From assembly GCF_038432375.1 (NCBI RefSeq), contig NZ_JBCAUS010000002.1, positions 434,001-498,000 of the forward strand: DNA of 64,000 nt, in the 5' to 3' direction. Position 1 is the stretch's first letter. Every line of letters starts with the position of its first letter. Position numbers and translations under genes: made by a program. Below the pieces are notes generated by a model that saw only the letters and a program-made list of their open reading frames with translations, searched no databases and was not told the origin of the DNA. This document shows, one piece after another, positions 50,438 to 60,497 of the stretch. The DNA comes from Methanococcoides sp. LMO-2 (GTDB lineage: Archaea; Halobacteriota; Methanosarcinia; Methanosarcinales; Methanosarcinaceae).

Positions 50438-53400
50438 ATGAAAAAATATAGCATATTAGCTTTAAGTATACTTTTGTTGCTGGCAATTGCAATGCCAGTG
50501 GTATCGGCAGGAAGTTATGACAATATGGAAGTCGTTGCGAATACGACGAGTGATGAGTACGGAAATTTTTGTTTTATTGACGTTCCAAATGGGGAATATA
50601 CTATTGTATCCCTCAATAACCTCTATTCACCAATGACAAAAACCTACGTATGGTACACTAATACAAGCAATTTAGGGGTTTCAGGTTCTGACGTAGTTGT
50701 AGATCCTCTAATAAGCAGGCTTGATACATCGGTAGATGTCGATGCAGTTCTTGGACTTTTTGACAGAAACGAAATTTCTGGTACCACATTAAAGAAAGGA
50801 AAATACACCAATACTGTAATTAATGATACAAATCTTGTTTTGATGACAGATACAGGAGACTTTGTTGCTAATACTACCAGCGATGTAAATGGTAATTTTA
50901 GTTTCAGTGAAATTCCCAATGGAAAATATACATTAGCTTCTCTCAATTATCTGTATTCCTCCATGAGCAAGACCTATGTATGGTACACTAATACAAGCAA
51001 TGTGGAGGTTTCAGGTTCTGATGTAGTTGTAGATCCTGTTGTAAGCAGTAGAGATACATCAGTAGATGTCGATGCAGTTCTTGGACTTCTTGACAGAAAC
51101 GAAATTTCTGGTACCACATTAAAGAAAGGAAAATACTCCAATACTATAATTAATGATACAAATCTTATCTTAATGACAGATACAGGAGACTTTGTTGCTA
51201 ATACTACCAGCGATGTAAATGGTGATTTTAGTTTCAGTGAAATTCCTAATGGAAATTACACATTAGCTTCTCTCAATTATCTGTATTCCTCCATGAGCAA
51301 GACCTATGTATGGTACACTAATACAAGTAATGTGGAAGTTTCAGGTTCTGATGTAGTTGTAGATCCTGTTGTAAGCAGTAGAGATACATCAGTAGATGTC
51401 GATGCAGTTCTTGGACTTCTTGAAAGAAACGAAATTTCTGGTACTACATTAAAGAAAGGAAAATACACCAATACTATAATCAATAATACAACTGTCATTC
51501 TTCTTAAAGAAAAAAGAGCATATTCGACTCCAGTTGCTAATTTTTCAGTTGATACAACATACGGAGATTGTCCACTAACCGTCCAGTTCAATGATCTATC
51601 CGAAAATGCTACTTCTTGGTTCTGGGATTTCGGCGACGGTTTCACTTCTACAGAAGAAAGTCCTGTACACACCTATGATAGTGTTGGGTTTTTCAATGTA
51701 AAACTTACAGCAACTAATCCAGCAGGAAGTGACATTGATAGGAAAATCAACCTGATTACCAGCAATCTTCCAGAAGCAAATAAGACAAAGAGCATACTAT
51801 TCCTTGTCCTTGGTGCTGAAGAGGCCTATATGACAAAGCAGGCTGTAAAAGACATGGGCATGGAAGATTATGTTGATGTTTATGACAGCTACCGTGAGAA
51901 CAGGGTTGAGATCATCTATACACCATTCAATGATAGCATCGACATGAGCAAATATGACGTTGTTTTCATCACCTGGAAAGGAGGTATGAGTTTCCTGGGT
52001 GCAAATCTCAAACCACAAGTACAGGATATGATCAATGAGACAAATCCGGGAACATTTGTATATGACCACAATTATGACCTTGAGGATTTCAGCAACATCA
52101 ATTATGTGAATCATACCGAACATACATATCTTGAAGACTATTGGATGGAACAGTATGACAACAACATCGTGCGTCTGATCACATACCTTTCAGTAGTTGA
52201 TCTATCAGAACCTTTCACAAATTATACTGGATCAATCAGAATCGAAGAACCATCAATGACGCCAACAAATGGCATTGTTAACCCGGATGCAGGATATGAA
52301 ATATTCGAAGATCTGGAATCTTATCTGGAATGGTATTCTGATGATGATGGAAAACATCATGTCTACAATCCTGAGAATTACACAGTAGGTATAACATTCT
52401 TTGCAGGACATGATGGAGACCTGTGTGATGGTGTTACTGAAGCACTTATAGATGAACTGGAATCAAGAGGAATTAACGTCATACCTGCATTCCGACCGGG
52501 TGTAATTTATGACATGAGTGATGCTGAATCATACTTCAAAGCTGACAATGAATGGAAGGTCAATGCATTTATTGATGTGGGAATGGGCGTATCAAGCATG
52601 TCATCTTCCGTATGGCAAACTGAAGCACTTCAGGAAATGAACGTGCCAGTTATCAACGGTATACAATATCAGGGTACTATCACAGAATGGGAAGAATCCG
52701 TAAGTGGTCAGGATGGAAGGTTCCAGTACCAGATTCCTATCATGGAAATCGGTGGTGAGATCGAGTCCATAGTCATCGGAGGAAAAGAATATAATGAGGA
52801 GATGGATGCCTGGACATTCCAACCAATTGATTACCAGATGGAATGGATGGTAGACCGTACCGTACGCTGGATGGATCTGCAAACAATCAAAGAAGAAGAT
52901 AAGAGAGTTGCCATAATTTACTATAACCACGGTAAACAGGGTGCCTTGGTAGCTGCAAATCTCGATGTTGCACCGAGTATCCCTAACTTTTTAAGCGCAA
53001 TGGATGAAGCAGGTTATGATTTAGATGGAATGAACCTAAACAGGTCTGAATTCCTTGAACTTGTACTCCAGCAGGGAAGAAATATCGGCGTCTGGGCTCC
53101 GGGTGAACTTGAATACATGGTCGAGAACTATGAAGTTGAACTTCTGCCTGTGGAAACATATCAGGAATGGTTCAATGAACTTGAACCTGCTGCACGCCAA
53201 AGTGTGATTGATACATGGGGAGAAGCTCCGGGCCAGGGTATGGTCTATGAAAATGAATCCGGCCAGTACTTCGTATTCCCAAAGATAGAGGTTGGAAACG
53301 TACTCATTGCACCACAACCAACACGTGGTCTTACAACAAATGATACAATGCTCTATCACGACCAATCAGTACCTCCATCGCACAACTACATAGCATTCTA

Positions 53401-56400
53401 CCTGTGGTTGAACAAGGAACAGGCTGAAGGTGGATTTGATACCGATGCAGTCGTCCATTTCGGAAGACACGGTACACAGGAATGGCTGGAAGGTAAAGGA
53501 GTAGGACTCTCTGTAAAGGAATGCTGGCCAGCTCTCCTGATACAGGACATGCCTGTGGTTTACCTCTATGATGTTGGTGGTGTCGGAGAAGGTATTACCG
53601 CAAAGAGAAGAGGTAATGCAGTGATGGTGGACCACCTTACTGCACCAGTGATCAATTCAGGACTTTATGGAAACCTGACCCAGCTTCATGATGCAATGCA
53701 TAATTATGAAGAGGCCGAAGGTTCTCTCAAGCAAGAATATAAGGAATCTATAATTAGTCACTATGAAGATCTAAACCTTGAGCATGAACTCGGAAATTCA
53801 TCCGATGAACTCTATGCCATGGAAAATGAAACATTCGACAATTTCATCCTTTATGGCCCGGTACACGACTATCTGCACGAGATCTCAGCTTCATACATGC
53901 CTTATGGTCTTCACATACTTGGTGAGGATATGAGCGATGAAGGACTCATTGCAATGGTAAAATCAATGCTTGGAAATGACTTTAGGGAACATGTCAATGC
54001 AACAGGACTCTGTGAAGATCCTGACGATTTAGACCCTGCGCACTCTCCGAATATTCTTGACACATTGCTGGCTGATGTTTTGGTCAATGGAACTGAACCA
54101 ATGAATGTTGTGATTGAACAGTTTGGTATCGACTATACATCCGGACAATATTATGCAGATACAACATCCAATGGATCCGGAGTGTATGATCTTCAATTTG
54201 TAAAGGATGGAAAGTACACAGTCTATGCGTTTAAAGAAGTTTCAGATGGATGGTTAACCGGAAAAGAATATGTAACGATTGAAAATGGTAATGTTGTCCC
54301 TGAGATTGGTATTAATCTTTCAAAGAACATAACCGGAACCTCAAATCCAGAACTTGAATATGTCCTGGAAATGGTTGAGAATGTTCCAGAAGATGAAGCC
54401 GGTATTGGTACAATATCCGGACAGGTTTGTTATCCGGGAATGAGCGGTGACCTCAAGCCCAGATCAAATTCTAAAGTAGTATTACAAGCAGACGGTAAAG
54501 CAATAGATATGTATGTCACCGGTGATGACGGAAATTATACTTTCACAAACCTGCCTGATGGGGAATACGTTGTATCTTCAATCTACCAAAGTACAATGAG
54601 TGGAAAGTGGTACTTTGATACAAAAGATGCAGAAATATTTGAAGGTGATACAAATGTCCTTAGTCTTTCAATGTTAGTAGACAATACTAACGCACAGAAT
54701 GTCAGGTCCTTGCTTGGTGAAGTTTCCGGTACCACCACTTCAAACGAATCATCCGCAGTTGAACCGGACTGTGATGTTGTGATCATCAGGCGTCTCACTG
54801 ATGAGCAACTAACCGTTGTAAATGATCTCTACGGTGCAGTGGGATACTCAGACGCATTAAAAGCATCTACGACTGCTGAACTCGACAGTATGATCAATGC
54901 CCTTGATGGAAAGTATATACCACCAGCATTGGGCGATGATCCTACAAGAAGCCCTGATGAAGTACTTCCTACAGGAAAGAACTTCTTCGCATTCAACCCG
55001 AACATTGTTCCAACAAAGGAATCTTGGATTATGGGCAAGCAGCTCGTTGATGACTTCCTGGAAGAATGGAAGGCAAACAATGGTGGAGAATATCCTGAGA
55101 AAGTCGGATTTGTTATGTGGTCCTCTGAATCCATGAGACATAAAGGAGTCATGGAAGCTGAAATAATGTATCTGCTGGGTGTTGAACCAGACTATAGTTC
55201 ATCCGGCAAGGTAGAAGGAGTTAAGCTCATTCCAGAAGACGAACTTGGCAGACCAAGGATCGATGTAGTTGTCACGACAACAGGTGTCTATCGTGACAAC
55301 TGGAAATGGCAGATCCAACTTATGGACAGGGCAGTAAGACTTGCAGCAGATGCAGAAGGCATCAATGACAACTACGTCAAAGAACATTCAGATACGATCT
55401 ATGATGCACTTATGGCAACAGGTAACTACGGCCCATCCGAAGCCAGCGATCTTTCAATGTGCAGGATATTTGGACCGGACGATGGAAGCTGGGGTATCGG
55501 TGGCCTAACCAATGCAGTTGATGCAAGTGGAAGCTGGACCGAGGAAGAGAAACTTGCAAACCTTTACATCAACTCTATGAGTTACGCCTATGGTGACAAT
55601 GTCTGGGCTTTCAAGGATACTGAAGTATTCAAGAATGCACTTGCAGACACTGAGGCTGTTTTGTTCAGTAGAAGTGGTAATTCCGGTCGTGGAAGCAGCA
55701 GTGTGGTCTTTGACCACACCTACGAGTTCTTTGGTGGTTTTGGAATGGCAGTCAGGAATGTCTCTGGCGACACTCCAGACATGTTCATTGTGAACCTTAA
55801 AGATCCAAACCAGGCAATGACAGAAACACTTGGTGCTTTCCTTGCAAGGGATCTACGCTCCACATACTGGAACCCTACATGGATCGAAGGCATGATGCAA
55901 CACGATTATGTCGGTGCCAGTGAGCTTGATCGTATGCTTGAGGACTTCTGGGGGCTTAACGTAATGCTTCCGGACGAGGTTACAGATGACATGTGGAACG
56001 AAATGTATAACATCTACATGGAAGACAAATACGACCTCGGACTGAATGAGTGGTACGAAGCCGAAAACCCCTGGGCAGAGCAGTCAATGGAAGCAAGGAT
56101 GATCGAGGCAATTCGTAAAGGATACTGGGATGCATCGGATGAAGTGCTCAAAGACCTTGTTAAAAGATACGCTGAATCAATGGTCGAGAATGGCGTCACA
56201 TGTTGTCATCATACATGTGGAAACATTATGTTCGATAATTATGTTCAGGGCGTAATGTCAGTACCTGGTGTTGTTTCACCGGAAACCATTGACAAATATA
56301 CTGAGTTGATGCAGGATGCAACACATCGCTATCCTGAAACCTCAAGAAGCAGTAGTTCGAACACACCTTCTGCAAACATTGTCAATAGTACAAGCACAAC

Positions 56401-56617
56401 CACAGAAACTGATGCTAAGGGTTATGGTACTGCCACAGAACAGGCACCTGCAACAGTGGATGACAACTATGTGGAAGGATATGAGATGACAAAGGAAACA
56501 ACTTCTGAAGAGAAGGCATCAACAAGTGGATTCTCAGGATCCGATGTTGTTGCTACAGCAGTTGTTCTCATTGCTGTAGGAACTATCATCTACGGATTCC
56601 GCAGGCAAAGACTCTAA
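50438..56617 (+). CDS. Exported, membrane-anchored CobN-like protein with CnaB and PKD domains
   Basis: A 2059-residue cell-surface protein. Order: signal peptide (1-25); three tandem 110-residue CnaB/carboxypeptidase-regulatory-like domains (about 32-361); a PKD domain (365-441, WFWDFGDGFTSTEESPVHTY); first CobN section (448-1216) with the BchH/CobN motif HFGRHGTQEWLEGKGVGLS at about 1007; an inserted CnaB-like pair (1216-1440); second CobN section (1440-1960) ending with CCHHTCGN (1922-1929); a serine/threonine-rich stalk; and one C-terminal helix with RRQRL. CobN normally inserts cobalt into a corrin ring in the cytoplasm using ATP. Being outside the membrane without ATP, this protein more likely binds or handles cobalt or corrinoids; no cobS, cobT or chlI/D is adjacent. 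GGTGGT precedes ATG 50438. Confidence 0.87.
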   Translation: MKKYSILALSILLLLAIAMPVVSAGSYDNMEVVANTTSDEYGNFCFIDVPNGEYTIVSLNNLYSPMTKTYVWYTNTSNLGVSGSDVVVDPLISRLDTSVDVDAVLGLFDRNEISGTTLKKGKYTNTVINDTNLVLMTDTGDFVANTTSDVNGNFSFSEIPNGKYTLASLNYLYSSMSKTYVWYTNTSNVEVSGSDVVVDPVVSSRDTSVDVDAVLGLLDRNEISGTTLKKGKYSNTIINDTNLILMTDTGDFVANTTSDVNGDFSFSEIPNGNYTLASLNYLYSSMSKTYVWYTNTSNVEVSGSDVVVDPVVSSRDTSVDVDAVLGLLERNEISGTTLKKGKYTNTIINNTTVILLKEKRAYSTPVANFSVDTTYGDCPLTVQFNDLSENATSWFWDFGDGFTSTEESPVHTYDSVGFFNVKLTATNPAGSDIDRKINLITSNLPEANKTKSILFLVLGAEEAYMTKQAVKDMGMEDYVDVYDSYRENRVEIIYTPFNDSIDMSKYDVVFITWKGGMSFLGANLKPQVQDMINETNPGTFVYDHNYDLEDFSNINYVNHTEHTYLEDYWMEQYDNNIVRLITYLSVVDLSEPFTNYTGSIRIEEPSMTPTNGIVNPDAGYEIFEDLESYLEWYSDDDGKHHVYNPENYTVGITFFAGHDGDLCDGVTEALIDELESRGINVIPAFRPGVIYDMSDAESYFKADNEWKVNAFIDVGMGVSSMSSSVWQTEALQEMNVPVINGIQYQGTITEWEESVSGQDGRFQYQIPIMEIGGEIESIVIGGKEYNEEMDAWTFQPIDYQMEWMVDRTVRWMDLQTIKEEDKRVAIIYYNHGKQGALVAANLDVAPSIPNFLSAMDEAGYDLDGMNLNRSEFLELVLQQGRNIGVWAPGELEYMVENYEVELLPVETYQEWFNELEPAARQSVIDTWGEAPGQGMVYENESGQYFVFPKIEVGNVLIAPQPTRGLTTNDTMLYHDQSVPPSHNYIAFYLWLNKEQAEGGFDTDAVVHFGRHGTQEWLEGKGVGLSVKECWPALLIQDMPVVYLYDVGGVGEGITAKRRGNAVMVDHLTAPVINSGLYGNLTQLHDAMHNYEEAEGSLKQEYKESIISHYEDLNLEHELGNSSDELYAMENETFDNFILYGPVHDYLHEISASYMPYGLHILGEDMSDEGLIAMVKSMLGNDFREHVNATGLCEDPDDLDPAHSPNILDTLLADVLVNGTEPMNVVIEQFGIDYTSGQYYADTTSNGSGVYDLQFVKDGKYTVYAFKEVSDGWLTGKEYVTIENGNVVPEIGINLSKNITGTSNPELEYVLEMVENVPEDEAGIGTISGQVCYPGMSGDLKPRSNSKVVLQADGKAIDMYVTGDDGNYTFTNLPDGEYVVSSIYQSTMSGKWYFDTKDAEIFEGDTNVLSLSMLVDNTNAQNVRSLLGEVSGTTTSNESSAVEPDCDVVIIRRLTDEQLTVVNDLYGAVGYSDALKASTTAELDSMINALDGKYIPPALGDDPTRSPDEVLPTGKNFFAFNPNIVPTKESWIMGKQLVDDFLEEWKANNGGEYPEKVGFVMWSSESMRHKGVMEAEIMYLLGVEPDYSSSGKVEGVKLIPEDELGRPRIDVVVTTTGVYRDNWKWQIQLMDRAVRLAADAEGINDNYVKEHSDTIYDALMATGNYGPSEASDLSMCRIFGPDDGSWGIGGLTNAVDASGSWTEEEKLANLYINSMSYAYGDNVWAFKDTEVFKNALADTEAVLFSRSGNSGRGSSSVVFDHTYEFFGGFGMAVRNVSGDTPDMFIVNLKDPNQAMTETLGAFLARDLRSTYWNPTWIEGMMQHDYVGASELDRMLEDFWGLNVMLPDEVTDDMWNEMYNIYMEDKYDLGLNEWYEAENPWAEQSMEARMIEAIRKGYWDASDEVLKDLVKRYAESMVENGVTCCHHTCGNIMFDNYVQGVMSVPGVVSPETIDKYTELMQDATHRYPETSRSSSSNTPSANIVNSTSTTTETDAKGYGTATEQAPATVDDNYVEGYEMTKETTSEEKASTSGFSGSDVVATAVVLIAVGTIIYGFRRQRL
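50531..51520 (+). repeat. Three tandem 330-bp repeats in the CobN-like gene
   Basis: Units at 50531-50860, 50861-51190 and 51191-51520, each coding 110 residues with the landmarks GNFxFxxVPNGxYTL, TYVWYTNTSN and EISGTTLKKGKY. Units two and three are almost identical at the DNA level; unit one and the end of unit three have diverged, pointing to recent duplication or gene conversion. Confidence 0.85.
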
Positions 56618-56630
56618 AAATAAAATAGAT

Positions 56631-56665
56631 GGCATCCTCAAAAGGATGCCTGCTTTTCCTTTTTC
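56631..56665. terminator. Terminator after the CobN-like gene
   Basis: GGCATCC (56631-56637), loop TCAAAA, GGATGCC (56644-56650), then TGCTTTTCCTTTTTC. Confidence 0.75.
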
Positions 56666-56704
56666 TTTTTTATCATTGGATTTTGTTGTTTAACAATTAA
56701 TCAA

Positions 56705-57655
56705 TTAAGCAAAGATCTCTTCCAGACCACTTTCCAGATGAGAATACATTGCATCAGTATAACCATGGGATTCACCATCCACGGTTCCGAATGACTTAGG
56801 CTCATCGCCTTTCTCAAAAGTCTTCAAAGCAAGATCATAAGGAATGATGCTATCGTTAAGAGAATGGATCATCACAAACGGACGTGGAGATATTCCATCC
56901 AGATAGTTGTCAGGATCAATGGATATGAAGAAGTCATACGCTGCCTGATCAACGACATCTTCCCGATTAAGAGAATCAGAGTCGTAACCGCTTGTGCTTA
57001 TACCAGCTACACCAGAGATGGAATCATCGATAGAGGTTGCAATGATCGCGAACCTGCCTCCGTTGCTTGAACCCAGCATTGCGATCTTCGAATCATCGAT
57101 CCCAGGCTGGTCACGCAGTACATCGGAGGCCATCAGGGCATCATAGACCATAAGGAACTGTATCGGTTCAGCACCGTTCCTGAAAAGCATGATGTCATTT
57201 TCAACATTTATCGCACCAAGATTACGCTGGTCGATGACAATAGATGCATAGCCCATATCTGCCAGTAGTACGGAAAGACTGTGCTCGTCCTCCTTGGTAA
57301 CTCCTGCACCCGGCAGGATCACAACAGCAGGTACAGGATCGCTGTTATTGCCATCGGTTGCAGGGATCGTCAAAAGGGAATCAACCTCTGTCTCCCTGCT
57401 TGTGTATGTGATGGTCTTCAAGACATAACCGGGGTTTGAATCATCAACACTAATAACAGAATAATCAAGTTCTTCGCGCTCAGGATAGGACAGAAGGCCG
57501 TCATCTGTCATTGTCCATGGATCTTCCTGGCCACTGTAGAAGACACCGTAAAAGCCTACGAGTAGCAGTGAAAAACCGATAAGGAGTACAACGTTATTGT
57601 GACGTTTAAGGAATGTGCTCTTTGATCTGGTTTGATTTTGTTTGGTTTTAGCCAT
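56705..57655 (-). CDS. Membrane-anchored alpha/beta hydrolase
   Basis: A 316-residue hydrolase with a single N-terminal membrane helix (HNNVVLLIGFSLLLVGFYGVF about residues 19-39, shown in part), so the catalytic domain is probably outside the cell. The nucleophile elbow is GSSNGGR (serine about 195), the acid lies in HSLNDSIIP and the histidine in ESHGYTD. The fold resembles dienelactone hydrolase or S9-like peptidase domains (VVILPGAGVTKEDEHS, oxyanion hole region). The substrate is unknown. It is convergent with the CobN-like gene, so any link in function is inference. Confidence 0.8.
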   Translation of the reverse strand: MAKTKQNQTRSKSTFLKRHNNVVLLIGFSLLLVGFYGVFYSGQEDPWTMTDDGLLSYPEREELDYSVISVDDSNPGYVLKTITYTSRETEVDSLLTIPATDGNNSDPVPAVVILPGAGVTKEDEHSLSVLLADMGYASIVIDQRNLGAINVENDIMLFRNGAEPIQFLMVYDALMASDVLRDQPGIDDSKIAMLGSSNGGRFAIIATSIDDSISGVAGISTSGYDSDSLNREDVVDQAAYDFFISIDPDNYLDGISPRPFVMIHSLNDSIIPYDLALKTFEKGDEPKSFGTVDGESHGYTDAMYSHLESGLEEIFA

Positions 57656-57727
57656 AGCTAAACAAAAGGTAGCACAATAAAAAAAAGGTTTTCCGTGCCA
57701 GAGATGACACGGATAGGGTAAATTGGT

Positions 57728-59137
57728 TTATTTCTGTGGTGGCCAGTTCTGTTCCATCCAGCCAGGAAGTCTTCCTGAATCTGCCGGACCGATCATAACA
57801 GCGGCACCAGTCTCGTCTTCCACATCGCCCTGGAGACGTGCTGCAAGTCCCGGAAGTACAACTACATTGTTGTTGAGCTTCTCCTTCATGTCGAAGCCTG
57901 CTTCATCGAGTCCTTTCTTGATCTTTGCAGCTGTAAGCTGACCGCCTGCTACAGCAGCTTCCACACCAATACCGTCGGTGTCGATAGCTGTGAGGTAACA
58001 GTCAATGCCATTGGATGACAGGTCACTCTCTACAGTGTAGTATGTAAGGGCGAAGTTGGTTGTGACAAGCAGAGGCGAATCTGCTGTTGGTGAACCTACC
58101 TCATAGACTCCCGGATCTACTGTTACCGGCTTACGTGGGTCGGTGTAGATGGTGTCACGGATGTGAACTTCCGGAAGCTGTGCGTATCCCTCGATACTGT
58201 GGAGTATCATGATATCACCGTACTTGACAGTGAACACTGATGCAACAACGGTTTCCCAGTAGGATGCACTGACCTCGTCATCGTGTGCCATCCATGCTGT
58301 AAGAGGCACTGCCATAATTGGGAATGCAATGTCACGGTCACCGTTGATGCCTGCCCTTCTGATCTTCAGGAAGTTCTGGAAGGTTGTTCTCAGACCCTTT
58401 CCTGTTGGGAATGTTCCCGGATCGAGGACAACATCCTCAATACCATTTTCTGAGAATGTCTTGGCAAGTGACTTGAGCATGTCAAGATCGTTTGGTGCGA
58501 ACACTGTCACAGGAACATTGTATTCCTGTGCAAGAGCTGCAACATCCTGCCAGTTGTCCTTGTTGGCTGCATAAAGAAGTGGTCTCTTCTCTGCTGCTAC
58601 CTCAAGTCCTGCTTTGAGAACTTCAGGGTTGAATGAACAGAGTACCATTGGGAAATCAGTGGTTTCCATTACTTTCTTTACTGCTGCTGCGAACTTTGCA
58701 GGATCGTCTGAAATGCTGCGCACTGCGATCATGTCAAGTGTCAGGAAATCTCCGACATAGAATTTCTTGAAGTCCTGTATCTTGTTTACCCTTTCAACAA
58801 GGTCCTTCTCGTCCATGGTGTCCCAGACATCATATGCGAATGCTGTCTTGTTGAAGAATGTAAGTTTATGGCGGTGTAATACATCATCGCCACCGATACT
58901 AACTGCCTTTTCACCGACACCGATCACAACTTCCCTGATCTCAGGTGCAAGAAGTGCTTCAAGCTCAGCATACTTCTTCTTGTATTTCTCATCGGATACA
59001 AGAGGGATACAGTCAGTAGCTTTCTTTGACCTGTCAATAAGGTGGGATGCAAATGCCATACAGGATGTTTCGCCACACTCACCACAGTTGGTGCCCGGAA
59101 GGAACTTGTAAGCTTCAAGAGGGCTGTTTATTTTCAT
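57728..59137 (-). CDS. cdhE: CODH/ACS gamma subunit (corrinoid Fe-S protein large subunit)
   Basis: Large subunit of the corrinoid iron-sulfur protein that carries the methyl group between tetrahydrosarcinapterin and acetyl-CoA synthase. The [4Fe-4S] motif at the N-terminus, NCGECGETSCMAFASHLI with a later cysteine (residues 17-42), reduces the cobalt. A TIM barrel (VLDPGTFPTGKGLRTTFQN, about 235-253) follows and the C-terminal domain binds the corrinoid. The ATG lies three bases after cdhD; it is the last gene of the operon in this direction. Confidence 0.97.
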   Translation of the reverse strand: MKINSPLEAYKFLPGTNCGECGETSCMAFASHLIDRSKKATDCIPLVSDEKYKKKYAELEALLAPEIREVVIGVGEKAVSIGGDDVLHRHKLTFFNKTAFAYDVWDTMDEKDLVERVNKIQDFKKFYVGDFLTLDMIAVRSISDDPAKFAAAVKKVMETTDFPMVLCSFNPEVLKAGLEVAAEKRPLLYAANKDNWQDVAALAQEYNVPVTVFAPNDLDMLKSLAKTFSENGIEDVVLDPGTFPTGKGLRTTFQNFLKIRRAGINGDRDIAFPIMAVPLTAWMAHDDEVSASYWETVVASVFTVKYGDIMILHSIEGYAQLPEVHIRDTIYTDPRKPVTVDPGVYEVGSPTADSPLLVTTNFALTYYTVESDLSSNGIDCYLTAIDTDGIGVEAAVAGGQLTAAKIKKGLDEAGFDMKEKLNNNVVVLPGLAARLQGDVEDETGAAVMIGPADSGRLPGWMEQNWPPQK

Positions 59138-59140
59138 TCT

Positions 59141-60457
59141 TCACACCTCCGCTCCGATCCAGTTGGTAATGTCGATCTCATCTGCCTCAATGGAACCGTA
59201 GAGTGTCTGTGTGATCTCCTTGAGTACCTGTACAGATGTTGGATGCATCATCATGAACATGTCATTTCCTGCAAGTGAGAGTGTAAGACCTGTGACGATC
59301 TCCCAGATAGGACCTCTGTACTCACGTGGACCCCAGTCGGAATCCTGGCTGAGTGGTGATTCCTTCATCCATGACTCACGGGCACCCCATGCATTGGTTG
59401 TACCGGAGGACATTGGGAATGTAAGTTCATCATCGCCCATGAGAGCTGCAAGCCTTATGCGCTCCATGTTAGTGTAAGCATAGTCCAGACCGTAACCAAG
59501 AGCTGCGGTTGTCGGGTCCATTACGATGCTGTCCCTTGGGACTCCACACTGCTTCATGAGCTTCCTGTTAAGCTCCTTCTGAGCGTTGATCTCAAGCTGT
59601 GTCCAGGAAAGCACTGCGTGACCGTAGTCTGTTGCAGCCTTTGCAACCCTTTCGTAATCAAGGTTGAGACTTGCGGATGCAAGAAGCACGCGCTCGCCTT
59701 CTGCGACCTCAGCTGCCTTTTCAAGGACCTCAGGGTCCTTCTGTGGGTTACCTGAACCACCGATGACGATCGGTACGTCAACTGCCTGGAGGACATCCTC
59801 TACGACCTTTGCTGCTTCCCTTGCAGGAGTGTCGTTGATAAGTGGATCTGTTGAGATAAGGTGTATTGTGACCATGTCTGCGTTGAAGTCACGTACGACC
59901 TTCTTTGCCCATTCTGCAGGGTCGTTGATAACATCTTCATAGTTGCCCTTAACAGCTTTTGCCATTCCGATAGGCATATCGAAGACATCCATTGTAACGT
60001 AGTTGCGGTGTGGCATCTCAGCATCGAAGTAGTAAGGAAGTGCATTCTCGCCACCAAGGGTGATGGTGTTCTTCCTGGAACCGCCATCTGCTGATGTGGC
60101 ACCAAGGGTCACTTCCTGGATAGGAGTTGCCCACTCGCTCATCTTTGCGACATCGAACTTTGAAGGAATAAGCTCCTCTATCCTGGACTGGCCAGCGATA
60201 GGTGCCTGTGGGAAGCCGCCCATGGACGCAGCGAAAAGCTGGTCAATAGGGTATCCCAGCATCCTTGCGATATTTGCGACATGTAATGAGATCTGTGCTG
60301 CCTCATGACCAAGTGCATAGGCCATAGCAGGATTAAGACCTCCGCCTCCACTGATATCAAGCTCGATGTCTCCCTCGATAGTAACTCCTTCGAGTGAATC
60401 GACATCAAGGTCTTTGAGAAGATCAGTAAGACCTGATAATTTCATCTTATTTGACAT
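59141..60457 (-). CDS. cdhD: CODH/ACS delta subunit (corrinoid Fe-S protein small subunit)
   Basis: Small subunit of the corrinoid iron-sulfur protein, a 438-residue TIM-barrel protein that forms the methyltransferase unit with CdhE. Typical blocks are [54 protein letters not shown] and [19 protein letters not shown]. An N-terminal region of 50 residues ([20 protein letters not shown]) is characteristic of the methanogen form. Lies between the CooC-like gene and cdhE on the minus strand with spacings of 40 and 3 bases, so it is co-expressed. Confidence 0.97.
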   Translation of the reverse strand: MSNKMKLSGLTDLLKDLDVDSLEGVTIEGDIELDISGGGGLNPAMAYALGHEAAQISLHVANIARMLGYPIDQLFAASMGGFPQAPIAGQSRIEELIPSKFDVAKMSEWATPIQEVTLGATSADGGSRKNTITLGGENALPYYFDAEMPHRNYVTMDVFDMPIGMAKAVKGNYEDVINDPAEWAKKVVRDFNADMVTIHLISTDPLINDTPAREAAKVVEDVLQAVDVPIVIGGSGNPQKDPEVLEKAAEVAEGERVLLASASLNLDYERVAKAATDYGHAVLSWTQLEINAQKELNRKLMKQCGVPRDSIVMDPTTAALGYGLDYAYTNMERIRLAALMGDDELTFPMSSGTTNAWGARESWMKESPLSQDSDWGPREYRGPIWEIVTGLTLSLAGNDMFMMMHPTSVQVLKEITQTLYGSIEADEIDITNWIGAEV

Positions 60458-60497
60458 ATGAATTCCACCATTTTCTTAAATGAAGTAATGAAAGTTC

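Noticed and set aside
50531-51520. Tandem repeat as non-coding satellite
   Set aside because: The period is 330 bp, in frame, and encodes a recognisable domain within a long gene.
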